Positions 1 to 9,374 of a DNA stretch of 64,000 nt are shown piece after piece. Location of the stretch: the NCBI GenBank assembly GCA_949825065.1, contig OX463849.1:28818043-28882042 (forward strand), written 5' to 3'. A program made the translations under genes and the position numbers. Each line of letters begins with the position of its first letter. The stretch's first letter is position 1. The notes under the pieces are model-generated. The model searched no databases. It was not told where the DNA came from and saw only the letters and a list, made by a program, of their open reading frames with translations. Source of the DNA: Odontocerum albicorne. Lineage: Eukaryota; Arthropoda; Insecta; Trichoptera; Odontoceridae.

Positions 1-357
1 AAATAGACCAAAGCCCGTACGACGGTTGTCGCCAAAGAAAGAATACGAGAATTGAATTTTAAATACAAGAGAGCGAGAGAGGAATACTTGGATTCTTTCC
101 GAAAGTAATTCGAAATTTGAATCTCGGTGGGTCCGTGATACTGAACGAATTTTAAATACCTAGCTAACAATTTTTGAACCGGTGTAAAAGGGGACGATGT
201 ATAAATGATACATATACAAATTTTACATTTATGAATATATATTTTCATAAATGTAGAATTTGTTTTACTTCCGTGAATATTTCACGGGTTGCAACTAGTT
301 ATGAAGTATTTTTCAACACGAGGGAAGTGAATGAAAGTTTTCTTTCCTCCTCCTTCC

Positions 358-495
358 ACTTACGTGTGCTAGTTTGTAAAACACCTGTCTTCTGACTCAG
401 ATGATGCGAGTTCGATTCTCGCTGGAATCCAGTTTTTAAAAAAAGAAAAATGGGTTTTAGTCTGGTTTTCACCTAACATCTCATAAAGATATTTA
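358..495 (+). mobile_element. SINE-A copy, tRNA-derived head
   Basis: A decayed short interspersed element. The RNA polymerase III B box is visible as gcgagttcgattctcgc near 406-422, followed by the family-specific 'ctggaatccag', a short A-rich stretch, and 'tagtctggttttcacctaac'. The same order is found at 18530, 50286, 59066 and 62151. The A box region is eroded (ctagtttgtaaaacacctg). It is not a tRNA gene because no acceptor stem can form. It runs directly into a LINE-J tail in the opposite orientation. Confidence 0.75.
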
Positions 496-649
496 TTTAA
501 TTAACACTTAATTGTAAAAACGAACTGGCGGGCTTATTGCCAGGCCGCAATCTCTTCCAGCCAACCAAACAAAAGTAAATAAAGCGAGTTCGCAAAAATA
601 TTCAAATGATTATTTATGTTTATGAAATTTATGGAATCGATTTGAAGCA
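496..649 (-). mobile_element. LINE-J 3' tail fragment
   Basis: This is the 3' untranslated end of the jockey/CR1-like LINE that recurs through the window. On the plus strand it reads as the reverse complement of the tail: cttattgccaggccgcaatc followed by tcttccagccaacc. It matches 650-800, 4035-4195, 33990-34080 and 57365-57560. No coding sequence is present. A second, longer copy lies directly next to it in the same orientation. Confidence 0.75.
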
Positions 650-1427
650 ATTTGTTAGCACTTTTATTACAAATAAAATCTGGCGGGTTTATTGCCAGGC
701 GGAAATCTTTTCCAGCCAACCAGACAAAAGTAAATGAAACACATAGTCGCAAAAACATTCAAATGATTATCCATCCCCACGAAATCCATGAACTCTTATG
801 TACGTAAGCATACGTCCACAAAACCCACAAAGAAGAAAAATCACCCGAATATTCCTATGCATATAAAGAGAGATATCATCAATTAAAGGAAAAAGGAAGG
901 GATGGTGAAGAGGAAAAAGTCACGAATGAAACACGTTATATTACTGACTAGAAATTAAAAGGGTTTTCAGTCGCTTCTTAAAACATGCCAAGGACGGAGC
1001 GAATCTAACATTGGTTTGTAACTGATTCCAGAGTTTCACTGCATGGACAGTAAAGGACGACGTAAAAAAAGAAGAGCGGTGAACTTGGAACGCTAATAAA
1101 CAATCTATATCTGAGAGTAGCGCAAGTCTATGGCGCCCGTTACACGGTCAATCTGGATCGCAATCCGTGATCGCCGATCAATGATCGCGGTCAAGATTGA
1201 CCGTGTAATGAGCGGATTGATGGATTGATCAATCGGATCGCAATCCGTGATCGCCGATTTGGACCGCGGATTGCGATCCAGATTGACCGTGTAACGGGCG
1301 CCTATGATTGGAAAGACGTTGATAATTTTCGGCGGGATAAAAGGGGGCGGCGGGACAATTAAGGGCATTATACAATAGAGATAATATATGAATTTTGCGT
1401 CTATTTTTCACGTTCAACCAGTTTAGA
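650..1427 (-). pseudogene. LINE-J reverse transcriptase C-terminus and 3' UTR (5' truncated)
   Basis: Minus-strand remnant of a jockey/CR1-like LINE. The C-terminal residues SLACFKKRLKTLLISSQ end at a stop codon at 941-943, and the 3' UTR runs on to about 650. Upstream coding sequence resembles the copies at 29822-30420 and 33960-34605 and the plus-strand copy at 44696-44995. It would have encoded part of the reverse transcriptase after the palm domain. It is 5' truncated at about 1427, where a SINE-A tail begins in the opposite orientation, and is interrupted by a 171-bp inverted-repeat element at 1132-1302. The clade is inferred from style only. Confidence 0.7.
1132..1302. mobile_element. 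171-bp MITE with long terminal inverted repeats, TAT duplication
   Basis: The ends are inverted repeats of more than 30 bp beginning ggcgcccgttacacggtcaa, and the interior has further related segments (gatcgcaatccgtgatcgcc twice). TAT flanks both sides (1129-1131 and 1303-1305). Related LINE-J copies at 30010-30030 and 34300-34320 lack the insert and read through the same point, which shows the insertion and the 3-bp duplication. It has no coding capacity. A 3-bp duplication and GG-starting ends suggest a Harbinger-type source, but TAT is not the usual TWA, so the superfamily is open. Confidence 0.85.
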
Positions 1428-1429
1428 GC

Positions 1430-1535
1430 ATTTTTTCTAGTTGGTTGGAGAACATTGCCATATGGCAATAATCCCATAAGGTAGTACTGTATATTAAGAA
1501 AGTGTTATACATTAATCGCTCGGGCGCTGCTAATA
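1430..1535 (+). mobile_element. SINE-A 3' tail fragment
   Basis: Carries the SINE-A tail ctagttggttggagaacatt, then gccatatggcaataatccca and the downstream tract ending near 'cgctcgggcgctg'. It matches 59200-59300 and 62280-62380. The tRNA-like head is missing. Confidence 0.65.
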
Positions 1536-1606
1536 GTGTGCTGTACCGCGCCGCGCTCCGACTCGCAGTGCTGCTTATGAGAGGTCTAACTGGCGCCACT
1601 TTCACA

Positions 1607-1688
1607 GCTGAGGTGTCCGAGTGGTTAAGGAGTTGGACTTGAAATCCAATGGGTTCTACCCGCGCAGGTTCGAATCCTGTCCTCAGCG
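1607..1688 (+). tRNA. tRNA-Ser(UGA)
   Basis: An 82-nt serine tRNA. The seven-base acceptor stem pairs GCTGAGG (1607-1613) with CCTCAGC (1681-1687), with discriminator G at 1688. The D arm contains the A box (tgtccgagtggttaagg). The anticodon stem TTGGA/TCCAA closes the loop CTTGAAA, giving anticodon UGA, which reads UCA. A long variable arm, typical of tRNA-Ser, follows. The B box GGTTCGAATCC is a perfect match. There is no intron and no encoded CCA. All stems pair and a T-run terminator follows at once, so this looks like a functional gene, unlike the SINE heads in this window. Confidence 0.95.
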
Positions 1689-1691
1689 ACA

Positions 1692-1699
1692 TTTTTTTT
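1692..1699 (+). terminator. RNA polymerase III terminator of tRNA-Ser
   Basis: A run of eight T residues three bases after the tRNA-Ser discriminator base, the usual Pol III stop signal. Confidence 0.85.
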
Positions 1700-1783
1700 A
1701 TTAACTTTATGTAGCCCATTTTCGGTATTTTTTTTCTTACTCATTAAAATAAATACTTTTTATATACATATAATTTTCAACAA

Positions 1784-3133
1784 GTGCCTTCTAGAAAAAG
1801 AGATTCCAGAAGATTGGAAATCTGCAACCGTAATACTTGTCCATAAGAAAGGCGATCAAGATGATCTTAAGAATTACCGTCCGATCAACATGTTACCTAC
1901 CCTATACAATTTTTTACCAAGATCCTAACTTACCGATTCTCGAGTCCTTTTGACACGAACCAACCACGAGAACAAGATGGATTCAGTACCATGGATAATA
2001 TTCAAGAGCTGCGGGAAATAATACAACGAAGTGAGGAATACGAACTTCCTCTATACCTGATATTTGTGGATTACGAAAAGACATTTGACTCAGTCAAGAA
2101 AGTTGTCATACTAGAAGCTCTAAAGACACAAGGCATTGATAGAGCATACATTCAGTTGTTCAATAACATCTATAAGGATGCAACAGCAAAAATACATCTC
2201 CACAAATCCTCAGAAACCTTCCGAATTGGCAACGGAGTTCGTCAAGGAGATACTTTTTCCTCAAAATTATTCACAGCTACACTTGAATATGTCTTTAGTA
2301 AACTGGAATGAGATAATAAGGGCCTGGTGATTGATGGAAAATACCTGAGACATTTGAGATTTGCAGACGATATCGTTATATTCTCACAAAACCCGAATGA
2401 TCTTCAGCACCAACTACAGGAATTGACAGAGGTCAGTAAAGAAGTTGGTTTAAAAATGAATATATCAAAAACCAAATATATAACAGCTTTCCTACCCTAA
2501 AACCAATAGTCGTGGATGGAAAGCCGCTGGAACTTGTCCAGGAATATGTGTATTTGGGTCAACTTATTTCCTTTGTAGGTGGGCATATAAGAGAAAATAG
2601 CACGAAGGACAAAACTAGCATGGAGCTCATTTAGACGTTTGAACAACATCTTCAAAAGTAATCTCCCAATATCTTTGAAGCGAACAGTGTATTCTCCCAG
2701 TACTTATGTATGGCTGTGAGACATGAACGCTCACAGTAAAGAACACACAAAAGCTCCCAGTAAAGATCGCACAAAGGAGCATGGAGAGATGCATGTTGGG
2801 ATATACTAAAAGAGACCGTAAACGAAACACCTGAACTCGCAATATAACAAAGGTAGAAGCAGATATAAAAGTGTGCAAGAAATTGAAGTGGCAATCACAG
2901 GACACGTAGCCAGAATGTCAGACTTCCGATATACATCCGAAATAATCCAATGGTACACAAGAGGCATACAGAGGCTAAGAAGAAGACCGAAGGTACGCTG
3001 GATAGATGAAATCAGGAAGAATGGCAAGATCACATGGCACCAACGAGAAAAAAAGCGAATTATTTGGAGTCAACTCAGGGAGACCTTCATCCAGCAGTGG
3101 ATCGACCCTGGTTGACAATGATGATGACGATGA
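1784..3133 (+). pseudogene. RTE-A LINE, reverse transcriptase and C-terminal region (broken)
   Basis: A 5'-truncated RTE/BovB-like non-LTR retrotransposon. Reading-frame pieces show the reverse-transcriptase order: an upstream block with NYRPINMLPTLYN (near 1870-1910), a palm block with FVDYEKTFDSV (near 2060-2095), GVRQGDTFSSKLF (near 2235-2272), and the catalytic FADDIVIFSQ (near 2358-2387) followed by GLKMNISKTKY. The C-terminal region (2873-3115) contains GHVARMSD and WIDEIRKNGKITWHQ, ending FIQQWIDPG. Several frameshifts and stops make it inactive. The 3' end is a short (ATG)n-type tract, as usual for RTE elements. A second 3' copy lies at 4375-4994. Confidence 0.85.
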
Positions 3134-3239
3134 TGACATAACATCACGCCGTTTCTCCGTCAGGGCCGGCATAAAGGATTGAACGCCGGATTTGCATATC
3201 TCGACAGACTTTCTTTACCTTTTTTATACCAAAATATAT

Positions 3240-3570
3240 ATTTCAACTGACATTCGCACTGTATATCTGTTTTGTTAATTTTTCTTCATTTATTCGCTCG
3301 ACATGCCCAAACCATCTCAAATTCGTCTTCTTCATCTTACTCAATACATAAATTCGCATTTATCTCTTCTCACTTCATTCCGTATTCTTTCATACATTCT
3401 CACCCCGTGTATTCTTCTCAGTGCAAAGAATATAGGATTTATAAGGATCTCCTTTCAGTATTTTTTCACGTCTACGTTTCACTTCCATACATCAAAGGTG
3501 GTACTAAAATACTGCTGTGGACTATTATCTTAGCAGGTTTTGATACTAGCTGTTTCGAGTATGTTCAAGG
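3240..3570 (-). pseudogene. RTE-B LINE fragment
   Basis: Minus-strand C-terminal part of the most abundant LINE in the window. The characteristic segments are present as reverse complements: 'cattccgtattctttcatac' (arginine-isoleucine-arginine-asparagine region), 'cttctcagtgca', and 'cacttccatacatcaaagg' (the region coding for a lysine-rich '...MYG' block). Stops and frameshifts are frequent. Compare 9375-10480 and 55548-55890. Confidence 0.7.
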
Positions 3571-3595
3571 GCCCTATTTATTAACTTTTATACTA

Positions 3596-3979
3596 AATTG
3601 CTATACATACTCGTATGTTATGATATACTCGTAGGTGTGCGAATTGGTATACATACGAGTATGTTATGATATACTTGCAGGTGTGCGAATTGCTATACAT
3701 ATGTTATGATATACTCGTAGGTGTGCGAATTGCTATACATACGAGTATGTTATGATATATTCGTAGGTGTGCGAATTGCTATACATATGTTATGATATAC
3801 TCGTAGGTGTGCGAATTGCTATACATATGTTATGATATACTCGTAGGTGTGCGAATTGCTATACATATGTTATGATATACACGTAGGTGTGCGAATTGGT
3901 ATACATACGAGTATGTTATGATATACTCGTAGGTGTGCGAATTGCTATACATATGTTATGATATACTCGTAGGTGTGCG
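3596..3979. repeat. Tandem array, 9 units of 40 or 46 bp
   Basis: Nine head-to-tail units, each of the form aattgctatacat..atgttatgatatactcgtaggtgtgcg. The unit lengths in order are 46, 46, 40, 46, 40, 40, 40, 46, 40, and their sum (384) equals the array length. The two length classes differ by a 6-bp block (acgagt or actcgt) that completes the motif atacgagtat. Units are over 90 percent identical by eye, so the array is recent. Confidence 0.95.
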
Positions 3980-4034
3980 AATTAAAACGAAAAAAATAAA
4001 TCTGATGAAATAGGAATTTTAATTAAATTCAAAA

Positions 4035-4195
4035 GTGCTAAATTTATTTACTTAACACTTCATTGTAAAACAATCTGACTGGATTATTACCAAGTGGCAA
4101 TTTCTTCCAACCAACATGACAAAAAAATGAACTTACATGGTCGCAAAAAACATTCAAATGATAATTCATCCTTACAAAATGTATGGCTTGTTTAA
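4035..4195 (-). mobile_element. LINE-J 3' tail fragment
   Basis: Reverse complement of the LINE-J tail: ttaacacttcattgtaaaac, then an attattaccaagtggcaatt block and the cattcaaatgataattcatc block. It is more diverged than the copy at 57365-57560. No coding region is attached. Confidence 0.7.
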
Positions 4196-4374
4196 CACAT
4201 TTTCGGTTGGGTTGTATTAGGTTAGGTTTACTGTATACAACGCAAGTGTAATATAATATAATTAAAAACGATCGACTTACCATAATTTCTTTTAAGGAAG
4301 ATTTATTAAATTGGGTGTGCAACTTACCTGTGAATAAAAGAAAAAAACTAATTAGAATTTTATATATTTAACAC

Positions 4375-4994
4375 TCAATATAACTTATTTGGAAAGCCGC
4401 TATAACTTGTCCAAGAATATGTGCATTTTGGCCAACTTATTTCCTTTGTAGGTAGCATAACAGAGGAACTAGCATGGAGCTCATTTGGACGTTTGAACAA
4501 CATCTTCAAAAGTAATCTCCCAATATCTTTGAAGTGAAACATCTACAACCAATATATTATCCCAGTACTTACGTATGGCTGTGAGACATGGATGCTCAAA
4601 GCAAAAAAACACACAAAAGTTCCAGACCGCACAAAAGAGCATCGAGAGATGCATATTGGGATATACTAAAAGATACCTTAAACGAAACACTTGGATTCGC
4701 AGCAAAACATAGGTAGAAGACGTAATAAAGGTGTGCAAGAAAATGAAGGGGCGATGGGTAGGACACGTAACCAGAATATCAGATTCCCGATGGATATCCG
4801 AAATAATCCAACGGTACCCAAGAGGCATAAAGAGGCCCAGAAGAAGAGCGAAGTTACGTTGGATAAATTAAATCAGGAAGCATGGCAGCATCAAATGGCA
4901 TCAACGAGCAAAAAATCGAACTATTTGGAGTCAACTTGGGTAGACCTTCATTCAGCAGTGGATCGACCCTGGTTGACAATGATGATGATGATGA
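4375..4994 (+). pseudogene. RTE-A LINE 3' end, second copy
   Basis: This aligns with 2515-3125 of the first RTE-A copy: gccgctataacttgtccaag, then the 'ggtaggacacgtaaccagaa' segment (the arginine-tryptophan-glycine-histidine-valine block of RTE C-termini), 'cattcagcagtggatcgacc' and a terminal (ATG)n run at about 4978-4996. It is full of frameshifts. The two copies differ by many substitutions and small indels, so each is an old independent insertion or an old duplication. Confidence 0.8.
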
Positions 4995-5229
4995 TAACTT
5001 ATTCGTTGATAATCTTATAAATACAACGTATAAGAAATGTGTATTAAAATTTATAATAATATCAAAAATATTATTCTAATATTTTATATAATTAAGTAAC
5101 ACACGTATAATATATGAACGTTTAATAAAAAAATGTTAAATTTTGGATATTTTGTAATATTTCTGCATAAATAATATCGATACAACTCAATAATATTGAT
5201 TTTTATTCTCTCAATGAATATTTAAAATT

Positions 5230-5695
5230 CATGTTAGTCCACAACAGTTTTCTAGTGCCAACTTTGATGCAAGGAGATGAATCTTGAATGTGGAAAAATA
5301 CTTAAAATAGTCCAATAAATGATTTAGTGCGTGCTCTCTGAAGAATACATGAGGTGATAATGTGTGACAGAATACGGAATGAAGTGATTAGGGATGAATG
5401 TGAACTTACAACTGATGTATTTAGTAACATAAAGAAGACCAAACTGATGTGGTTTGGACATGTAGAACGAATGAATGAAGAAAAAACTAACAATAAACAG
5501 GTCAAATGCGAGTGGAAGGCGTGGTAAAGGAAGACCAAGAAGAATATGATTATATCAAGTAAATGATATTTAGAAAGAAGGAAGTTGAAAAAATAAGACT
5601 AAATATAGAAATGTGTCGCGATAGGAAAACCTGGCGTTCAATCCTTTCTGCCTACTCCGATAGTGAAACCGTGTAATGGTATGTATGTATTGTAA
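5230..5695 (+). pseudogene. RTE-B LINE C-terminus and 3' end
   Basis: Plus-strand copy. Recognisable coding order: 'gacagaatacggaatgaagt' (RIRNEV), 'gatgaatgtgaacttacaac' (DECELT), 'atgtggtttggacatgtaga' (MWFGHVE), then 'cctactccgatagtgaaacc' and a 3' end reading atggtatgtatgtattg. Several in-frame stops. The (ATGT)n-style end is seen on all complete RTE-B tails here. Confidence 0.8.
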
Positions 5696-5714
5696 TTTTA
5701 TTATTATTTCTTCG

Positions 5715-5790
5715 AACTAGAGTGCCGTGGAAGAGTCTGCTCTCTAAACGGCACTATATAAATTGTCGTTTTAATAAAAGTATTTTTTTT
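5715..5790 (+). mobile_element. L2/CR1-like LINE 3' end
   Basis: Carries gagtctgctctctaaacggc followed by 'actatataaattgtcgtttt', which recurs at 22310-22385, 23560-23640 and, diverged or inverted, at 44610-44695, 50560-50660 and 60660-60740. The tail resembles CR1/L2 3' ends, but the clade is uncertain. Confidence 0.6.
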
Positions 5791-6387
5791 TTCATTTTTT
5801 TATTGCATTGTACAGTCTTTTGTCTACCGCTTAAAAAGGTTACAAGAGGAATACTCAGAATAATTAGAATTTTGAATGCGTATGAATATATCACAAATAC
5901 AAATTGTCTTAAAAATTATAAACAACTGCACGAATATATACAAAAAAAAATCAATCAACAGTACGCACATGCATACCACTTACCACACATAAAATACAAA
6001 CTTTAGACAACTCAAGGCTCAGTTAATCAAACGCTTTAACATACAAAAAAAAATATATAATTAAAGGAAATAATAACAAAAATATGCATACGTATGATAT
6101 CATTGATCCATTCCAATACTCAAAAAAAAAAACTAACGCATATGGATACTTCAACATATTTGCTGAGATCTCGAAAAATTTGAGAGAAACAAAATCAACG
6201 AAAAGAATCAACGAGAGTCACGCAATGGCGTCGGATTTATGGTTCAAACAAATAAAAACCCGCTCTAAGAGAACTTTTAAAGGCATTAATGTATGTCGCC
6301 AAATATGTCCGAGACTGCAGCATAGTCATTACCCAATCGATACAAGCTGAGTACGAGAGAATTTGAGTCATAGTTAGTACTACAACT
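5791..6387. other. AT-rich spacer, nothing recognised
   Basis: Homopolymer-rich sequence with small open frames that have no recognisable domain. A short inverted pair (ccgagactgcagcatag at 6309 and tcctgcagtctcgtacttct at 6408) may be the edges of a decayed element. Confidence 0.5.
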
Positions 6388-6590
6388 CTCGCAATGGCAT
6401 ACTAATATCCTGCAGTCTCGTACTTCTCGAAGGAATTCGGAAGTCAATCAATTCCAGTAACTTCGGATAGTCAATTATCCTATTCACAATTTTGAAAATC
6501 AGGATCAAATCAAACATCACTCTAAGATCGAAAAGTCTCATCAAGTTCAGACGCGATAGCAACATGTTATTTTATTAGAATCGAATCTGA
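6388..6590 (-). pseudogene. LINE reverse-transcriptase C-terminal fragment
   Basis: The minus-strand frame contains LMRLFDLRVMFDLILIFKIV, then NRIIDYPKLLELIDFRIPSR and STRLQDISMPL. This matches the pattern following the palm domain in jockey/CR1-type elements ('RRLFDLRVVFDLxxLFKIVNGxID...'). No catalytic motif is left. Truncated at both ends. I assign it from motif style only. Confidence 0.6.
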
Positions 6591-6724
6591 AACCCTCAAC
6601 TGGAAGACAAATGAAAAGTCGATATTGTACAAGTGCACCATAAATAAACATTGTTTTTGTTCATGAATGAAATAAATCAATCAAATGTAAATAAAGATTT
6701 ATATTCTAATCAAATATATAATAT

Positions 6725-7000
6725 ATGCCGCAGGTTGTTTATAGCACGGTCTCCGCAGCTGGGTACGAGCGACCAGAGAACCCACAAAGTGGGACCTTCG
6801 CTGGCCTTGGCTGCGAGAACCGGCGCGGCCTGGACCGGTCCGCCCACAGCACCACCGGCTCTGTCTTCAGTCTTCACCTACCTCTGCCTGTCTTGTGCTG
6901 CCGTGCTAATCTGTTGGCTAATAATCAATCCGCAGACTTCAGTGTTGCGAGGAAAGTTTTACTTTATACGCACCCCATTATAATGGGGTCCTGAATCCAA
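6725..7000 (+). other. Isolated GC-rich segment of unknown origin
   Basis: A roughly 240-bp stretch far richer in G and C than its surroundings, with an open frame of 110 codons (6651-6983) and another of 89 codons (6725-6994). Neither product shows a domain I recognise; the first has a hydrophobic stretch (SVFTYLCLSCAAVLICWLII) that could be a membrane segment. It ends with 'aataaaggc' and an A-run at 6999-7015, like a polyadenylated 3' end, so a retroposed transcript or an element internal region are both possible. I do not assign a function. Confidence 0.4.
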
Positions 7001-7019
7001 TAAAGGCAAAAAAAATTGG

Positions 7020-7690
7020 CAATCGAGCGTGGTTGTTATTGCGACTGGAGTTAGAATATTTGGGCTTGTAGAAGAAATGACTTGTAGCAAAGGTTTGTGA
7101 ACACTTTTAAGTGCGGTGCGTTTTTAATGATTATGCGCGGCACATTATGAGAATACCTTTTTGGTATCTCTGGAGTGAAGTGTGAGGGGTTTAATTCGCG
7201 GGATTGAGTGGCCCTGTTTATCGAGTTGATGAGTATGCAAGGGGTATTGCATATTAAAAAATCGGAAAGAAATATCAATGTATTTTTTCATATTATATGT
7301 CCTCAGTAAGATACAGGCAAAAGCCTAGTTTACCGGGGACACGACAAATGAAAGGCAACAAACCCAGATCTATAAAAATTGGTTGTCCACATTGATTTAG
7401 CTGTTGTTTTTTCACAAATTATGTATTTATAAAATTTCTTATCACCACACAATTCTACTCTCTCCGAATGAATATCGCTCAGACACAGATTCGAAAGATA
7501 AAATGTAGAGATCCCATTAAGGGACTTGAATACAAAAGGACAACGTAGACTTTTAAGAAGTGGACTAACATGACAATATTTATGATTACCATAAATCAGC
7601 CTAGCAGCTGCATTGAAAACAAACTGGAGTCTAGAAATTTGCGAATCAGACAGACCAGAATATATAGAATTACAATATCGTCGTTGCTGG
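7020..7690 (-). pseudogene. CR1-like LINE 3' region with reverse-transcriptase C-terminus
   Basis: The minus-strand frame gives CNSIYSGLSDSQISRLQFVF then NAAARLIYGNHKYCHVSPLL, the hallmark segment after the reverse-transcriptase palm of CR1-type LINEs, then a 3' region with 'gtttgttgcctttcatttgt' and 'actaggcttttgcctgtatc'. That 3' segment recurs at 24590-24735, 31555-31700, 31918-32085 and 33430-33590. The downstream 260 bp (7020-7280) is also shared, with 31205-31555. The 5' side stops at a SINE-B copy at about 7700. Confidence 0.75.
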
Positions 7691-7699
7691 GATTCGTAG

Positions 7700-8015
7700 T
7701 CCAACATCAATTCAATTAAAAAGCGAAGCTGTGCCGTGGAGTTTTTTTCTTCTTTTGAGTGAGTGAGCACACAAGCAAACTCACCGGCCACACTGCTGTA
7801 CTCGATCCGAATGCACACCGAAGTGAGGCGATCGGAACACACCGGGATGTTTTTTTTTTGTTTTTTTCTTTGAAATAATAGGTATGGCCGAAATCATAGG
7901 TATCCGTATACCCCCGAATACTAGGCGTAAAAGAGCCTGTGTTATTCGAGGGTAGTAGCACAGCGCGGGGTTCAAACCGACGACCTATCGCACGGAAGTG
8001 CAGTGCGTTCGAGTT
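7700..8015 (-). mobile_element. SINE-B copy, nearly full length
   Basis: Minus-strand copy of a tRNA-derived SINE. Head: the reverse complement of the B box is gggttcaaaccgacgaccta (near 7969-7988). Body: tatacccccgaatactaggc. Tail: 'agcgaagctgtgccgtggag' and 'cgtcgttgctgggattcgta'. Plus-strand copies are at 35512-35880 (full), 45018-45225 and 60367-60540 (tails). It abuts the CR1-like coding fragment, so either it inserted there or the LINE copy ended there. No clean duplication is visible. Confidence 0.8.
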
Positions 8016-8029
8016 CTAGCAAAATATAG

Positions 8030-8700
8030 AGACCTTCCGGTTTATGGTAGTATGGTTCAAAAATAGATTTAGTAAAATATATATATTTTTTAATGTACCT
8101 AATTAAAAAAATTAAAATTCTCTATTATTTAAAAAAAAATGTTTAACAATTCACCGCGTCATAAAATAACTATGTAGGTAAGTAATGTATAATTAACATA
8201 TAGTGATTTATGTTGAAAATGCTTATGTCTTATTAATGTCATTTGATTATTTGTTTGTATTCACCATAATTTTCCATTACATGACTAACCCTAATAGTGT
8301 ATTTATTAATTACAGGAATTCAGTTTATTCTTATTTTTTCGTTATCTATGCGTTTAATTGAACTAATAACACTGCGGTTACTTTTGAAACTTCACAATGC
8401 AATTTTTTTATTCAGCGTGAAATGGCTTAAAATGTTCTAACACATTCGCTATTATATCTTTCGATTGTTTTTTCAAATGAAAACCACGTCCAACTTTTGA
8501 ACACATTTTTTTTTTATTTGAAAATAAAACTATTAAATATTTTCGGGTGATACTGTAGCTGAGAGCAAAGACGAACGAGTGACCAATGACAGACTAGAAT
8601 AAGGTCAATACACTGATGTATTGTACGTTCTATAGAAACAATTTTGAATGTGTGTGTAAAGGTCTTTATTTTTTGCTAGAACTCTACCACACAGTCATGC
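8030..8700. other. AT-rich spacer, nothing recognised
   Basis: No open frame of interest, no tandem structure and no match to the repeat families defined in this window. Confidence 0.5.
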
Positions 8701-8714
8701 ACCGCATGAAATAC

Positions 8715-8830
8715 GGTAATCCAGACGCGTAAGTTAATTAAAAAAAGGATTTTACCCTGATTTTCACTTAAGACCTTATAAGATATTGCCACATAGCAAT
8801 AAGTTCACCAGGTGAGTGATATACAATATA
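8715..8830 (+). mobile_element. SINE-A fragment (body and tail)
   Basis: Contains 'attttaccctgattttcact', taagacctta and the tail gatattgccacatagcaata. The tRNA-like head is degraded; only 'gaaatacggtaatccag' remains of the B-box side. Confidence 0.6.
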
Positions 8831-9374
8831 ACATATTTGAGCCAAAATACTAGAAACGAAAAAATCCAAAGAGACTGACCAAGATTGTGCATTAATTAAA
8901 CCATTAATATCACTCAAATCCATTAACGAATGCCATCTGGACATTACAAAGGATGTTGGAATGTAACAAGCAGCATTCAACAAAGTACATTCATTATTGG
9001 TGGAGGAAAAACACTACTTTTAGCTATGCAGACAGACATTTGATGACAGAATGGGCATTGGCTGAGTATGGGCAAGATCGGATTGTTGCGCGCAACATGG
9101 TCGCCGCAGACACGGGCCGGCCAGAGAGTCCACTTCCTTTTATGTTGCCTGCAGAAGTATAATGAGGAAGTTCAATGCAGATCACATTGAGGAATTGTTT
9201 TATTCATCTCGACAGATCCATTTATACCATTACTCTGGTTTTTCTGAGGAAAAAAACATAAAATATTGCGATCGGTTCCTTCTACGTATAAAATATATGT
9301 CACTAGAGAAGTACGGACACGTACCTATTCAACAACCAATTAAGAAATTAAATCAGAGTTTAATTACATACATA
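8831..9374. other. Unassigned stretch
   Basis: Small overlapping frames at 8953-9162 and 9162-9560 have no recognisable domain and the second overlaps an RTE-B tail. No repeat family match seen. Confidence 0.45.

Noticed and set aside
3596..3979. CRISPR array
   Set aside because: The units are contiguous with no unique spacers, and the genome is eukaryotic.
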